A stretch of 64,000 nucleotides of DNA, from positions 1,625,001 through 1,689,000 of the forward strand of contig NZ_CP029186.1 of NCBI RefSeq assembly GCF_003096035.1, read 5' to 3'. The notes under the pieces were generated by a model, which saw nothing but the letters and a program-made list of their open reading frames with translations, was not told where the DNA came from and made no database searches. This document shows, one piece after another, positions 52,266 through 61,377 of this stretch. Source of the stretch: Flavobacterium album. Its GTDB lineage: Bacteria; Bacteroidota; Bacteroidia; Flavobacteriales; Flavobacteriaceae. Made by a program: the position numbers and the translations under genes. Numbering within the stretch: the stretch's first letter is position 1; every line of letters begins with the position of its first letter.

Positions 52266-52273
52266 TATTTTTG
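52266..52273 (+). promoter_or_regulatory. -7 box of the thioredoxin-family gene
   Basis: TATTTTTG matches TAnnTTTG, 26 bases ahead of the start; no clear -33 TTG. Confidence 0.45.
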
Positions 52274-52299
52274 TCTTACAAATAAAAACGAAATATAAA

Positions 52300-52758
52300 A
52301 TGAAAAAAATACTTTTAGCATTGTTTATAGGGCTTGGCACTTTGGCTGTACAGGCACAGGAAATAAAATGGATGAGCATGGACGAAGCGCTTGCTGCCCA
52401 GAAGAAAAAAGCGAAACCCATCTTCATGGACGTATATACCGATTGGTGCGGCCCGTGCAAAATGCTCGACAAGAATACCTTTCACGACCCTGCTGTAGTG
52501 AAATATATTTCTGAAAATTATTATGCCGTAAAATTCAATGCAGAAGGCCAATCCGATATTACGTATAAAGGTAAAAAATACAGCAACCCCGGCTTTGTAG
52601 AAGGCCGTAGCGGCAGGAACGCTGTTCACGAATTTGCCGCATTCCTGCAGGTTCGCGCTTATCCTTCAATGATCGTATTCGATGCTAAAGGCGAAGTAAA
52701 GGCCCCGATAGTAGGGTATTACCAGCCGGAACAATTGCTGGAAGCGCTAAAAAAATAA
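52300..52758 (+). CDS. exported thioredoxin-family protein
   Basis: 152 residues with signal peptide MKKILLALFIGLGTLAVQAQ. Active site TDWCGPCKMLDKNTFHDPAV with CGPC, and the cis-Pro in RAYPSMIVFD. A periplasmic thiol-disulfide protein of the DUF255/thioredoxin_7 style. It has its own -7 box and terminator, so it may be independent of the transporter genes. Confidence 0.9.
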   Translation: MKKILLALFIGLGTLAVQAQEIKWMSMDEALAAQKKKAKPIFMDVYTDWCGPCKMLDKNTFHDPAVVKYISENYYAVKFNAEGQSDITYKGKKYSNPGFVEGRSGRNAVHEFAAFLQVRAYPSMIVFDAKGEVKAPIVGYYQPEQLLEALKK

Positions 52759-52763
52759 GTTAA

Positions 52764-54785
52764 TTATTTAATTCCGTAAGATCCCTTTTCTGCCGTGGCA
52801 TGGAAAGGGATCTTTTGTTTTTGGCAGGTTGCTTTCCAGCGTGCCACATAGGTTTTGTAGTTGGTGGCGTCGGCAACCACTTGTTTGGGATGCAGTTCGG
52901 CCAGCAATCTTTCAAAGTTCACTTTAGGCGAATGGATAAGCAAGAGAACGTCCGGCTTCATTGCAGGGCTATAGGCTGCCGTGCTGTCTATTATCAGGAC
53001 CTTGCTTCCCTTATGCCATAAAACATTCTGTATGGGCTTTAGGATAACTTCTGAGGCAAAATTCCCTTTCCGGTAGGATCTTATGTTGAAGTTCTTTAAG
53101 GCAAGGCTGTCTTCACTCAGTATCATTATGCGACTGCTTATTCTTTCGGCAAGGAGCGTGCTTTTCCGGTTATTGAAGACGATAAGCTCATCGTGGCTTT
53201 TGCTGTCCCACACCGTTATGGTATAAATGGACTGAAAAACAAGCACTGATACAAGCAGGGCTGCCGTGCGCCGGTAGGTCTTTTTATAAAGCCACAACAC
53301 CATCAGGATAATAACGGCGTAAAGCGAAACATTTAGCAATAGTGTGAAAGGGATGTCTTTTAAAACCAAACTGTCAAATGAAGCGATCCAGGCTATAAAG
53401 CTGTTCATTGCCACAATAAGCCATTCCAATACAGATCCCACTATGATCGCCACAGGCGGCGCTATAAAATTCAGGAGCAGTACAATGAGGCCTGTCACCA
53501 GTACTACATTCGATAACGGGATCACTACAAGGTTGGCCAAAAGGAATAGCAGCGGGAACTGGTGGAAATAATACAGGCTGAGTGGCAATACGCCTATCTG
53601 GGCGGCAAGTGAGATGAGTACTGTGTCTATGGCATAGTTGATTATGAGGTATCCCGACCTTCCAGTTTTTTTGTAAATCGGCTGCAACCATACAATTGAA
53701 AACATGGCGACATAACTTAACTGGAATCCGACATCGAACAAGAACATTGGCTTTGCCAGAAGCAACACCAACATAGAGACTGCAATGGAGTTGTAAATGT
53801 TGGCATTGCGGGTATGATACTGGCCAATCATGATGAAGCTGAACATCACTACAGAACGCACCACCGATGCCGATAAACCCGTGATAAAGGCAAATCCCCA
53901 CAACAGCGCCAGTATGACTATGAGCTGTAGCAGTTCGCCTTTTCGCCGTAAGCGGTTCAGGGGTTTGAATAGCGTGGTGAGAATTAAGAACAGCATCGAA
54001 AAATGAAGCCCCGAGATAGCGAGTATATGCAGCACGCCTGCATTGGTATAATTATCGGAAGTCTCCTGATCCATATCCTGCCTCTGGCCCAAGAGCAACG
54101 CATTGATGACATTGCGGGTTTCAGCGCTGTAATTATGGATATCAAAGCTATGGATGAGCGTTTCCCTCAGTTGGCCTACATAAGCATCAAAACTATCAAT
54201 TTGCCCTGCCTTCACAAAATTATCCTTCAGGCGCACCTGGTGGAAAACACCCTGCTTTGCCATATAAGCGGCATAATCGAACTGGCCGGGGTTCATTGCG
54301 GCAGGTATGGGCTGGAGTTCGTCGGCAATGATAAAAGCATCGCCTGCGTGGAGCAGCCTGCCTAAACTGTCTTTCGGAACGGTAACAAGAAGTTTGCCTG
54401 TGGCTGGTTTCCCATTGGCCGACAGCACATCAAAATAATATTTTTCAGAGTATGCGTTGGGTTTCAGCCGTTCGGAAACCACGGTTTTCAGTACGGGTAT
54501 ATCATTAGTGAGTGAGTTCGTGTAATGCAGCTTTTGGTTTGGTGGATAGTGCAGCATTTGAACAAGCATACCCATTACAAAGGCAAACAGCCATGACGTT
54601 ATCCCGAAATACGGTTTTTGGATGAGGTCTTTTTTTGCAAGGAAATAGGAGGTAAGCAGGAGTGCAAATACACTTCCCAAAAGTGCGTAAAGAAATCCGG
54701 GAGCAGGGGAAAGGTAATACCCTGCCAGTATGCCCAGCGCGAGGAAGAATGTAATGGCAATAACGGGATATTTCAATACCTTCAT
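52764..54785 (-). CDS. ComEC/Rec2-family competence protein
   Basis: 673 residues. Several membrane segments at the N-terminus are followed by a DUF4131-like soluble part (about 60-190). The Competence domain (about 225-490) has VLHILAISGLHFSMLFLILT and GFAFITGLSASVVRSVVMFS. The C-terminal metallo-hydrolase-like domain of long ComEC proteins is shortened, as usual in Bacteroidota. It would form the inner-membrane channel for DNA uptake. Tail-to-tail with the thioredoxin gene (5 bases between stops). Confidence 0.9.
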   Translation of the reverse strand: MKVLKYPVIAITFFLALGILAGYYLSPAPGFLYALLGSVFALLLTSYFLAKKDLIQKPYFGITSWLFAFVMGMLVQMLHYPPNQKLHYTNSLTNDIPVLKTVVSERLKPNAYSEKYYFDVLSANGKPATGKLLVTVPKDSLGRLLHAGDAFIIADELQPIPAAMNPGQFDYAAYMAKQGVFHQVRLKDNFVKAGQIDSFDAYVGQLRETLIHSFDIHNYSAETRNVINALLLGQRQDMDQETSDNYTNAGVLHILAISGLHFSMLFLILTTLFKPLNRLRRKGELLQLIVILALLWGFAFITGLSASVVRSVVMFSFIMIGQYHTRNANIYNSIAVSMLVLLLAKPMFLFDVGFQLSYVAMFSIVWLQPIYKKTGRSGYLIINYAIDTVLISLAAQIGVLPLSLYYFHQFPLLFLLANLVVIPLSNVVLVTGLIVLLLNFIAPPVAIIVGSVLEWLIVAMNSFIAWIASFDSLVLKDIPFTLLLNVSLYAVIILMVLWLYKKTYRRTAALLVSVLVFQSIYTITVWDSKSHDELIVFNNRKSTLLAERISSRIMILSEDSLALKNFNIRSYRKGNFASEVILKPIQNVLWHKGSKVLIIDSTAAYSPAMKPDVLLLIHSPKVNFERLLAELHPKQVVADATNYKTYVARWKATCQKQKIPFHATAEKGSYGIK
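52788..52822 (+). terminator. terminator of the thioredoxin gene, inside the end of comEC
   Basis: AAGATCCCTTT pairs with AAAGGGATCTT, followed by TTGTTTTT. It lies within the last codons of the converging comEC gene. Confidence 0.7.
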
Positions 54786-54801
54786 ACGTCGGGGATTGAA
54801 A

Positions 54802-54809
54802 CAAACATA
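54802..54809 (-). promoter_or_regulatory. -7 box of the ComEC gene
   Basis: TATGTTTG on the minus strand, 16 bases ahead of the start codon. Confidence 0.45.
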
Positions 54810-54966
54810 CGGAAAAATCTTATTTGTGAATGAAGTAAATAAGAATCAGGGGTGAAATTTTTACCATAAGGAACACTAAGGATTGGCACTAAGTACACAA
54901 CGCCGTAATAATATACTTAACTGTAAAGCCCGCATGAATTGTAGTAAAAACGTGATGAAAAAAGGT

Positions 54967-55716
54967 TTATTCTTCTTCGATAACCCTGTTTGCCTGTACA
55001 AAAGTACGTGCGTTATAAGGCTCATTCATAGAGGATACCATAACACCTGAGCTGGTAGAAGAGTGGATAAACAGTACTTCGCCTTCTTCGGTTACCTCAC
55101 TAACGATGCCAACGTGGTTGATGCCCCTTCTGTTGTGGCTGTTCTTGAAAAGAAGCAGGTCGCCCCTTTTTACTTCAGAAAGTTGTACTACCCTGCCTGC
55201 ACCTGCCATGCCGGCGGAGCTGCGCGGTAATGTAATGCCGAATATCTGGAAAGTAGCGTAAACCATGCCTGAACAGTCCATTCCGGCTTTTGTGGTGCCG
55301 CCTGCCCTGTAACGAACGCCGATAAAATCTGCTGCATTGTTTACTATCTGAACCGCAAGGTAGCTTTCGGAAGGTTCCGGTGTAAAATCCGGGTCAGTAG
55401 CCTCGTCGATAATTACCGTACCGTTTTTGATGGGGTTGGTCCTGGTACGCTCGATTTCAGATTTTCTTGGGCCTCCCTTGCTTATATCTTTTTTCTGAAC
55501 CGGCTCATACGCAACAACATCCCTGTCGTTGAGTGAAGCCACTTCCTTCATAACCGCTGCTTTGTCTATAGCAGGTGCCGGTTTTGAAGCCTGTTTTTCA
55601 GTGTAAGAATAAATACCCTTTTTTTGGGCTTCTTTTTTAGAAGTTACGATCTGTGCCGAAGCGGTAAAAGATGCTATCAGGAACAGTACCAGGGTTAGGG
55701 GGCGGAGGTTTTTCAA
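54967..55716 (-). CDS. NlpC/P60 (C40) peptidase
   Basis: 249 residues with signal peptide MKNLRPLTLVLFLIASFTAS. A basic linker of about 100 residues precedes the C40 domain: Cys in GMDCSGMVYATFQIFG, His in INHVGIVSEV and the polar third residue in FIHSSTSSG. It cuts peptide links in peptidoglycan, acting in the periplasm. Own -7 box upstream. Confidence 0.9.
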   Translation of the reverse strand: MKNLRPLTLVLFLIASFTASAQIVTSKKEAQKKGIYSYTEKQASKPAPAIDKAAVMKEVASLNDRDVVAYEPVQKKDISKGGPRKSEIERTRTNPIKNGTVIIDEATDPDFTPEPSESYLAVQIVNNAADFIGVRYRAGGTTKAGMDCSGMVYATFQIFGITLPRSSAGMAGAGRVVQLSEVKRGDLLLFKNSHNRRGINHVGIVSEVTEEGEVLFIHSSTSSGVMVSSMNEPYNARTFVQANRVIEEE

Positions 55717-55750
55717 ATCTTTAATCTTATAATTCTACATCGGTTTGAAG

Positions 55751-55758
55751 CAAATATA
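55751..55758 (-). promoter_or_regulatory. -7 box of the C40 peptidase gene
   Basis: TATATTTG on the minus strand, 34 bases ahead of the start. Confidence 0.45.
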
Positions 55759-55788
55759 GGGAAATAATTTTAAAGAAATTTTAAGAGA

Positions 55789-56901
55789 CTATGTTAAATG
55801 TTTGATTATGAGGCTTGCTGTTTTTTCACTGGCGCCGATTCCGCCCAGCCTTTCCTCCAGTAAATCGTACTGTTTCAGGAGATTCCGTCTGTATTCGGGT
55901 GTTAATAACTTTTGGAGTTCTTCTCTTATGTTTTTTTTGTTAAAGTCATCCTGGATGAGTTCTTTCACAACCTCTTTATCCATGATAAGGTTTACCAGCG
56001 AGATGTATTTTAACGTGATAATACGCTTTGCGATCTGGTACGAAATCCATCCGCCCTTGTAGCAAACCACTTCCGGTACTTTGAACAATGCAGTCTCTAA
56101 CGTAGCCGTTCCCGAGGTGACCAAAGCTGCGTATGCAATGCTCAGAAGGCCATAGGTTTTATTTGAAATGAACTTTACATTGCTATTGTTGAGGAACGGC
56201 TCATAAAAAGAATATTCCTGCGACGGCGCTCCGGCAATGACGAACTGGTAATCCGGGAAATCATCGGTTACAGAAAGCATTACCGAAAGCATCTTGATTA
56301 TTTCCTGCTTCCTGCTTCCCGGCAGCAGTGCGATGACCGGCCTTTCGTCCAGTCCGTGCTCTTTTTTGAAAGCTTCCGGATCGGTTTTCTCGCGGTTGTG
56401 TATGGCATCTATCAGGGGGTGCCCCACAAATTCAACAGCAAAATTATGCTTGTTTTCGTAAAAGTTTTTTTCAAAGGGCAGTATGATATACATGTGGTCC
56501 ACATCGCGGCGGATGGCCTTGATGCGGTTCTCTTTCCATGCCCATATCTGCGGGGAAATATAGTAATGTGTTTTGATGCCCAGCTCTTTTGCCCATTTCG
56601 CAATACGCATGTTGAAGCCGGGATAGTCGATAAAAATAATTACATCCGGTTGGAAGGAAAGAATATCCTGCTTGCAGAACTTTATGTTGTTCAGTATAGT
56701 CCTAAGGTTTTGCACCACTTCGGCAAAGCCCATAAACGCCAGTTCGCGGTAGTGCTTTACCAGCGTGCCCCCGGCAGCCTGCATGAGGTCGCCGCCCCAA
56801 AAACGAATATCCGCGTGTGGGTCTTTCTTAAAAAGTTCCTTCATCAGGTTTGACCCGTGCAGGTCGCCCGATGCTTCGCCGGCTATAATGTAATATTTCA
56901 T
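55789..56901 (-). CDS. lpxB: lipid-A-disaccharide synthase
   Basis: 370 residues, full family length (GT19). KYYIIAGEASGDLHGSNLMK at the N-terminus, FIDYPGFNMRIAKWAKELGI, YYISPQIWAWKENRIKAIRR and LLPGSRKQEI are the family marks. It joins UDP-diacylglucosamine and lipid X to make the lipid A disaccharide at the inner membrane. Confidence 0.96.
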   Translation of the reverse strand: MKYYIIAGEASGDLHGSNLMKELFKKDPHADIRFWGGDLMQAAGGTLVKHYRELAFMGFAEVVQNLRTILNNIKFCKQDILSFQPDVIIFIDYPGFNMRIAKWAKELGIKTHYYISPQIWAWKENRIKAIRRDVDHMYIILPFEKNFYENKHNFAVEFVGHPLIDAIHNREKTDPEAFKKEHGLDERPVIALLPGSRKQEIIKMLSVMLSVTDDFPDYQFVIAGAPSQEYSFYEPFLNNSNVKFISNKTYGLLSIAYAALVTSGTATLETALFKVPEVVCYKGGWISYQIAKRIITLKYISLVNLIMDKEVVKELIQDDFNKKNIREELQKLLTPEYRRNLLKQYDLLEERLGGIGASEKTASLIIKHLT

Positions 56902-56920
56902 TGCCTGTTGTTTACGGTTT

Positions 56921-56928
56921 CAAAAGTA
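56921..56928 (-). promoter_or_regulatory. -7 box of lpxB
   Basis: TACTTTTG on the minus strand, 19 bases ahead of the start. Confidence 0.5.
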
Positions 56929-56969
56929 GTGTTTATTTGGGACTTGAAAAAAGGAGTTCCATCCTCCAA

Positions 56970-56997
56970 TAAAAAATGCCCCACAAAAGCAGGGCAT
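56970..56997 (-). terminator. terminator of the lipocalin-like lipoprotein gene
   Basis: On the minus strand ATGCCCTGC pairs with GTGGGGCAT around TTTT and is followed by a T run; 25 bases past the stop. Confidence 0.8.
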
Positions 56998-57022
56998 CTA
57001 AATAAGATTTGACAGGTATTAA

Positions 57023-57517
57023 TTACTGTTTGGTAAATACCAGTGTAGCATCAATGCTGTCAGAAGTTGTCTGCCCGTTTACGGTTACTTCCACTTCATA
57101 AAAGTCAGGTACCAGTGCTGTAAGCGTATTTCCATTTTGGGTGTAAACAGTAGTATCATTGTCGCCCTCATAGTTCACGGTAACAGTTACTTTGTTGCCA
57201 TTTACGCTATACTCGCCATCTGCCTCTGCAGTGAAGCAGGCATCCCCCAGCATAGGCGCACTAAGGAAATTAGCAACCGTGTGGTTAGCGCCAAACTGAA
57301 GGTAGGAATCTGTAAAGCACGCGCCGCCTTCTGTGATAAGGTTGGTAGAAGATACACCATCATCATTGCCGTCAACAGCATGAGAAGCGGTTACCGCAGT
57401 AAGCATCCATTTTCCGGATACAGTAGCATTGTTGTTTGTAGTATTGTTGTCATCGTCTGAACACGACAAAGCTGTAAAAGCTGCAGCTGCAAAAGCTACC
57501 ATTGTAAGTTTTTTCAT
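57023..57517 (-). CDS. lipocalin-like lipoprotein, copy A
   Basis: 164 residues. MKKLTMVAFAAAAFTALSCS is a lipoprotein signal. The mature part has the GKWMLTAV opening of lipocalin-like domains, a Cys pair (GGACFTDSY, GDACFTAEA) and a calcium-loop-like DGNDDGVSSTN. It closely resembles the 162-residue protein at 61378-61866 (same signal, loop and Cys positions). Outer-membrane or periplasmic; ligand unknown. Confidence 0.75.
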   Translation of the reverse strand: MKKLTMVAFAAAAFTALSCSDDDNNTTNNNATVSGKWMLTAVTASHAVDGNDDGVSSTNLITEGGACFTDSYLQFGANHTVANFLSAPMLGDACFTAEADGEYSVNGNKVTVTVNYEGDNDTTVYTQNGNTLTALVPDFYEVEVTVNGQTTSDSIDATLVFTKQ

Positions 57518-57674
57518 AGTTTGAAATTAATTTTTTTTTGTTAATGCCAAACAAGCTTGCAACAAGCGTGCCATTAAAAGTAATTTAATTTTTAAATTTT
57601 TGGCATAATCTCAATTTTTTAGGTTAAATAACTAAAAAACAGCATTATTAAGCAGTTGATTTCTTTTTAACAAA

Positions 57675-58655
57675 TCAATACCTGATTAAATTTTTAATAA
57701 GCTGTACTGCTTTTTCAAACTTTTCATCAAAGCTTCCGCCGATCTCAATGTAGGGGATTTTATTGTCGTCTAATGTTTTTCTGTGCGAAAGGTCCAGCAG
57801 GCGGACCTGAGCTTCGTTGAGCCTCGAACCATCCTGGAAATACCCACTGTTGTTGGTAAGATAAATGCAGAGGCCGGCCTTGTTCGCTTCACAAACAGTA
57901 TCGCTAACATGAAGCTCTTCCCCAAAAGTAAATTGCGCGTACGACCTGGTGATATGTACGTCAGTATCAATGATAATAAGCGGGCAGTTGCCTTTTTCGG
58001 CTTCATTTATCCTGCGGGCATGTTCAATAGCGGTTTTATGAAGGTCGGCCATAGTAAAGGAATTCGAGTTGGGGATAATGTCCCGCCCCGCTTCGTTTAC
58101 CAATATACAGCCGAAGTGTGCCGAAAGCCTTTGTGCCAATGTGGTCTTGCCGGCAGATTCCGTACCCAGTATCGTAATTTTAAAAGCATAATAAGGCTTC
58201 ACGCTATCGGGCAAATAATCCCACCATTCAAAAACGTTGTTGCGTATGAGCGTTGCGGAAACGGGATACAGCTGTTTCGGGATATCGAACGGGATGTGCC
58301 TGATACCCATGAATTCCGCGACATAATCGCCGTAAGGCTCTGAAGTGATAAGCAGGGAATGATCGGGGAATAGATTGCTGAATACCGGCGCCCAGATAGC
58401 CGATACTTCTTTTGATGAAGCTGAAGTATTGGGAAAATCGGATTCTTTGTATTCGAAGCTAAGGACTTCAATAGTATTAATTTCGCTAAAGGTCGCACTG
58501 ATCCAGCGTTTGCGTGCTTCAGCGGGGATATCTTCCTTATCGCTGCAGCAAACCAGTACAGATACAAAATCGGACTTTGTCAATGCAAACCGTATCATCG
58601 CTTCATGGCCTTTGTGGAACGGAAGGAATTTCCCGAAAACGAACGCTTTAACCAT
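57675..58655 (-). CDS. NadR-like NMN adenylyltransferase / ribosylnicotinamide kinase
   Basis: 326 residues. The N-terminal nucleotidyltransferase domain has FGKFLPFHKGHEAMI (HxGH) and the C-terminal kinase domain has the P-loop GTESAGKTTLAQRL. The helix-turn-helix of enteric NadR is absent, so it is probably enzymatic only. It would phosphorylate imported nicotinamide riboside and make NAD. It overlaps pnuC by 8 bases, so uptake and trapping are co-expressed. Confidence 0.88.
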   Translation of the reverse strand: MVKAFVFGKFLPFHKGHEAMIRFALTKSDFVSVLVCCSDKEDIPAEARKRWISATFSEINTIEVLSFEYKESDFPNTSASSKEVSAIWAPVFSNLFPDHSLLITSEPYGDYVAEFMGIRHIPFDIPKQLYPVSATLIRNNVFEWWDYLPDSVKPYYAFKITILGTESAGKTTLAQRLSAHFGCILVNEAGRDIIPNSNSFTMADLHKTAIEHARRINEAEKGNCPLIIIDTDVHITRSYAQFTFGEELHVSDTVCEANKAGLCIYLTNNSGYFQDGSRLNEAQVRLLDLSHRKTLDDNKIPYIEIGGSFDEKFEKAVQLIKNLIRY

Positions 58656-59280
58656 GCCTCAGTTTTTTATGCCAGTTGTACAATCCATAAGAAGCCAATC
58701 CAAAGAAAACCACGTATTCGAGCGAAAGGAAATAAACGCTCTTGGCATAATACACGGCAATACTGGCAATGTTTACCATAAGCCACAGGTACCAGTTCTC
58801 TAATTTCTTTTGTGCCAAAAGCGTTGTTGCCGTAATGCTCGCTACCATAATAAACGAATCGGCGTACGGATAAGCGGCCGGTATTTTGAAATACTGCGGC
58901 CGGTATTCGTGGATGTGCGAGAATAGATAGCCTGTAATTATGGTTGTGCCTATTACTATGGCTATTGTAAGTAGCCTGCCATTTTTTGACAGGATTGTAA
59001 TATCCTTATTGTCTTTTTTCCGGTTCCAATAGTACCACCCGTAGAGCGTGACGATGAAAAAATAGATTTGCAGGAACATATCGGCATAAAGCTGCACCTG
59101 GTAAAAAAGCACGAACAGGAATACCGCATTGAGCGTGCCGGTAGGCCAGGTGAGGATGCTTGCACGCGATGCATAATATACCGATACCAGTCCGCTCAGC
59201 GTGGCGAGCAGTTCAATATAGCTGATTGGGTAGCCGCAAATTTCGCCTATAATATTCGATATGTCGAAAATAGCTATCAC
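58648..59280 (-). CDS. pnuC: PnuC-family nicotinamide riboside transporter
   Basis: 210 residues with about seven hydrophobic helices; LATLSGLVSVYYASRASILT and WPTGTLNAVFLFVLFYQVQL contain the WPxG and Asn-rich family marks, and LENWYLWLMVNIASIAVYYA the conserved W-xx-W-x-x-x-N. PnuC homologues can also carry thiamine (PnuT), but the linked NadR-like gene favours nicotinamide riboside. Its start overlaps the TonB receptor stop as ATGA. Confidence 0.88.
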   Translation of the reverse strand: MIAIFDISNIIGEICGYPISYIELLATLSGLVSVYYASRASILTWPTGTLNAVFLFVLFYQVQLYADMFLQIYFFIVTLYGWYYWNRKKDNKDITILSKNGRLLTIAIVIGTTIITGYLFSHIHEYRPQYFKIPAAYPYADSFIMVASITATTLLAQKKLENWYLWLMVNIASIAVYYAKSVYFLSLEYVVFFGLASYGLYNWHKKLRHG

Positions 59281-61277
59281 AGGTGGTACACTAAGGATGC
59301 GTAAACGTTCACGGGTGCCTGCACAAAATATTTTTTGGTGCCGTCGGTCTCTACATAACCATTGTTGAAATATTTCGTGTTGGTAATGTTATTAGCAAAA
59401 ACAGCAGCTTCCAGTTTCCCGAAAGTGTAACCGGCACGGGCATTCAGCAGGAAATAGCCATCTATCTGTGCGCTGTTGGCAAAGTCGATATACGATTTAT
59501 CCTGGTAGCGGCCGGTAAGCGATAAAGAAAGCTTTTCAAAGGTGTAAGCTGCTTCCTGGTTGATAATGAACTTAGGGCTCAGTATCGGGCTGAACGATTC
59601 GTCCTGCTCTTTGATGCGGCTGTGGTTCCAAGAAGAATTGTTGATAAACGTAAAGCTGCCCATTTTATAGGAAGCGCTTAGCTCCACCCCGGCACGGATG
59701 CTTTGTTTTACGTTGTTGGTCAGCGCCAGCCCATTCGGGCCGAATTTCCCGTCGAGCACGATCTCGTTCTCAAAATCCATATAATAGGCATTCGCATCAA
59801 TGCGCCAGTTGCCTTTATTGTAGCGTATTCCCAGTTCGTGGTCGGTTACCTGCTCGGCTTTTTTAATGAACAGAAGGGCGTTGCCGTTGTCGTCGGCCAG
59901 GAGGTCGTCGCTTCCGCCAAAGATATCGTTGCGGGTAGGCTCCCTTTTGGTTCTTCCGACACTGTAATATAAGGTTGTCCCGGCAGATGGCTGGTAGCTC
60001 AGGCCCGCCTTTGGGTTGAAGAAATCCCATTTCATGGCATCAAAAGGAACCGCACCGTCATAGCTAAATTCTACATGGCGGTATTGCAGGTCGGCAAAAA
60101 GGGTAAACCTGTTTATGCTATAGCTCGCTTTCGTAAAAATGCTTTCTTCGTGCTTACGGCCTGTGTTTTCATACAGCTCGCCTAATGTCCTCTCACTCCC
60201 GGTATGCCTGCGGCTGTAGGTATTGGCGTGGATGCCCGTTGTACAACTGAGGTTATTTTTGGTAAAAGTATAATTCGAAAATACCCCTGTGAGATTGGAC
60301 AGGAATGCATAATTGTACAATTCTGTCGATGGCGGGTAGCCGTAATTATTGGGGTCGAAATCATAATTGCCTTTCAGAAAGGTATAATATACGGAAGATT
60401 GCAAGGTAGAGGCGTTGCTTATACGCCAGGTATTGAGCACCTGCGACATTGCCTGTAAAAAATGGTCGTCTTCATTGTTGTTCACATTCGTGCGCCTGTC
60501 TTTAGCGATAAGCGAATCGGCAACGCCAAGCCACGCCAGCTGGTTTCGCTGCTGCCCGGCAAGGAGGTTGATCTTCCAGTCCGACCTTTTTCGGAAAAGC
60601 CCGCCGCTCAGGAAAGCCGACTGCGACTTGTTGGAAGAGTGATATTTGTAGCCGTCAGAATAAATTTGCGATACCCGTGCATATAGCGCCTTGTTGTTTT
60701 TGATGCCGCTGTTGTATTCGGCGAATGCCCTTGCACTGTTGAACGAACCGTAGCCAGCCCCTACAGATGCACTTTGCTTATCAGAAAGATTGGGAGCAAA
60801 AAGCTGTACGCTGCCGCCATAACCCGCTGTACCGTTCTTGGAGGTGCCCACGCCGCGCTGCACCTGTACATTGCTTACAGAATTGAAGATGTCCGGGTAG
60901 TTGGAAAAATAAGCGCCCTGGTCTTCGGGGTCGTTAAGCGGTACGCCATCAAGTGTCATGTTGATACGCGTCTGGTCGATGCCCCTCATACGGAAATACG
61001 AATAGCCCTGCGTGTTGCCGCCATCGGAATATACCGTGATGGAAGGTGTTTCTGAAAGCAGGAACGAAGGCTCCTGCCCAACAGATTTCCTGTCGATGGT
61101 TGCAGCATTAATATTAAGGAATGTTACTGGTGTTTTACTTCCGGCCTGGTAGGTGAGCTGCACTTCCGGCAGTCGTGTTATAGTGTCGGTTGGTATCGTG
61201 TCCTGGGCGTTTACAAAACAGGAAATTAAAAGAAATGCATAAAAGTGCTTGTATCTTATCAGGTGGCTGGGTAACAT
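59277..61277 (-). CDS. TonB-dependent outer-membrane receptor
   Basis: 666 residues. A signal peptide (ends near SCFVNA) and plug domain (TPVTFLNINAATIDRKSVGQ, then FRMRGIDQTRINMTLDGVPL, NDPEDQGAYF) are followed by a 22-strand-type barrel ending NVYASLVYHL. First gene of the cluster with pnuC and the NadR-like gene, so it probably takes up the same nicotinamide compound across the outer membrane. Substrate inferred from neighbours. Confidence 0.9.
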   Translation of the reverse strand: MLPSHLIRYKHFYAFLLISCFVNAQDTIPTDTITRLPEVQLTYQAGSKTPVTFLNINAATIDRKSVGQEPSFLLSETPSITVYSDGGNTQGYSYFRMRGIDQTRINMTLDGVPLNDPEDQGAYFSNYPDIFNSVSNVQVQRGVGTSKNGTAGYGGSVQLFAPNLSDKQSASVGAGYGSFNSARAFAEYNSGIKNNKALYARVSQIYSDGYKYHSSNKSQSAFLSGGLFRKRSDWKINLLAGQQRNQLAWLGVADSLIAKDRRTNVNNNEDDHFLQAMSQVLNTWRISNASTLQSSVYYTFLKGNYDFDPNNYGYPPSTELYNYAFLSNLTGVFSNYTFTKNNLSCTTGIHANTYSRRHTGSERTLGELYENTGRKHEESIFTKASYSINRFTLFADLQYRHVEFSYDGAVPFDAMKWDFFNPKAGLSYQPSAGTTLYYSVGRTKREPTRNDIFGGSDDLLADDNGNALLFIKKAEQVTDHELGIRYNKGNWRIDANAYYMDFENEIVLDGKFGPNGLALTNNVKQSIRAGVELSASYKMGSFTFINNSSWNHSRIKEQDESFSPILSPKFIINQEAAYTFEKLSLSLTGRYQDKSYIDFANSAQIDGYFLLNARAGYTFGKLEAAVFANNITNTKYFNNGYVETDGTKKYFVQAPVNVYASLVYHL

Positions 61278-61296
61278 TTGGCTGTTGGTTTAAGGC

Positions 61297-61304
61297 CAAA
61301 AATA
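61297..61304 (-). promoter_or_regulatory. -7 box of the TonB receptor-pnuC-NadR operon
   Basis: TATTTTTG on the minus strand, 19 bases ahead of the start. A TTTG 23 bases upstream (61328-61331) lies in the A run of the previous terminator. No riboswitch-like structure fits in this 100-base gap. Confidence 0.5.
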
Positions 61305-61328
61305 CAATTTTTTATTTGGGGTGATGCC

Positions 61329-61357
61329 AAAAAAAATGCCTCCGGTAGTGGAGGCAT
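61329..61357 (-). terminator. terminator of lipocalin-like copy B
   Basis: ATGCCTCC pairs with GGAGGCAT (61336-61357) around six bases, followed on the minus strand by eight T. Confidence 0.88.
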
Positions 61358-61377
61358 TTAGAATTATGTTTGTCGTA

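Noticed and set aside
61278..61377. Thiamine or other riboswitch ahead of the TonB receptor operon
   Set aside because: The gap is only 100 bases, is taken up by a terminator and a promoter, and shows no conserved riboswitch core.
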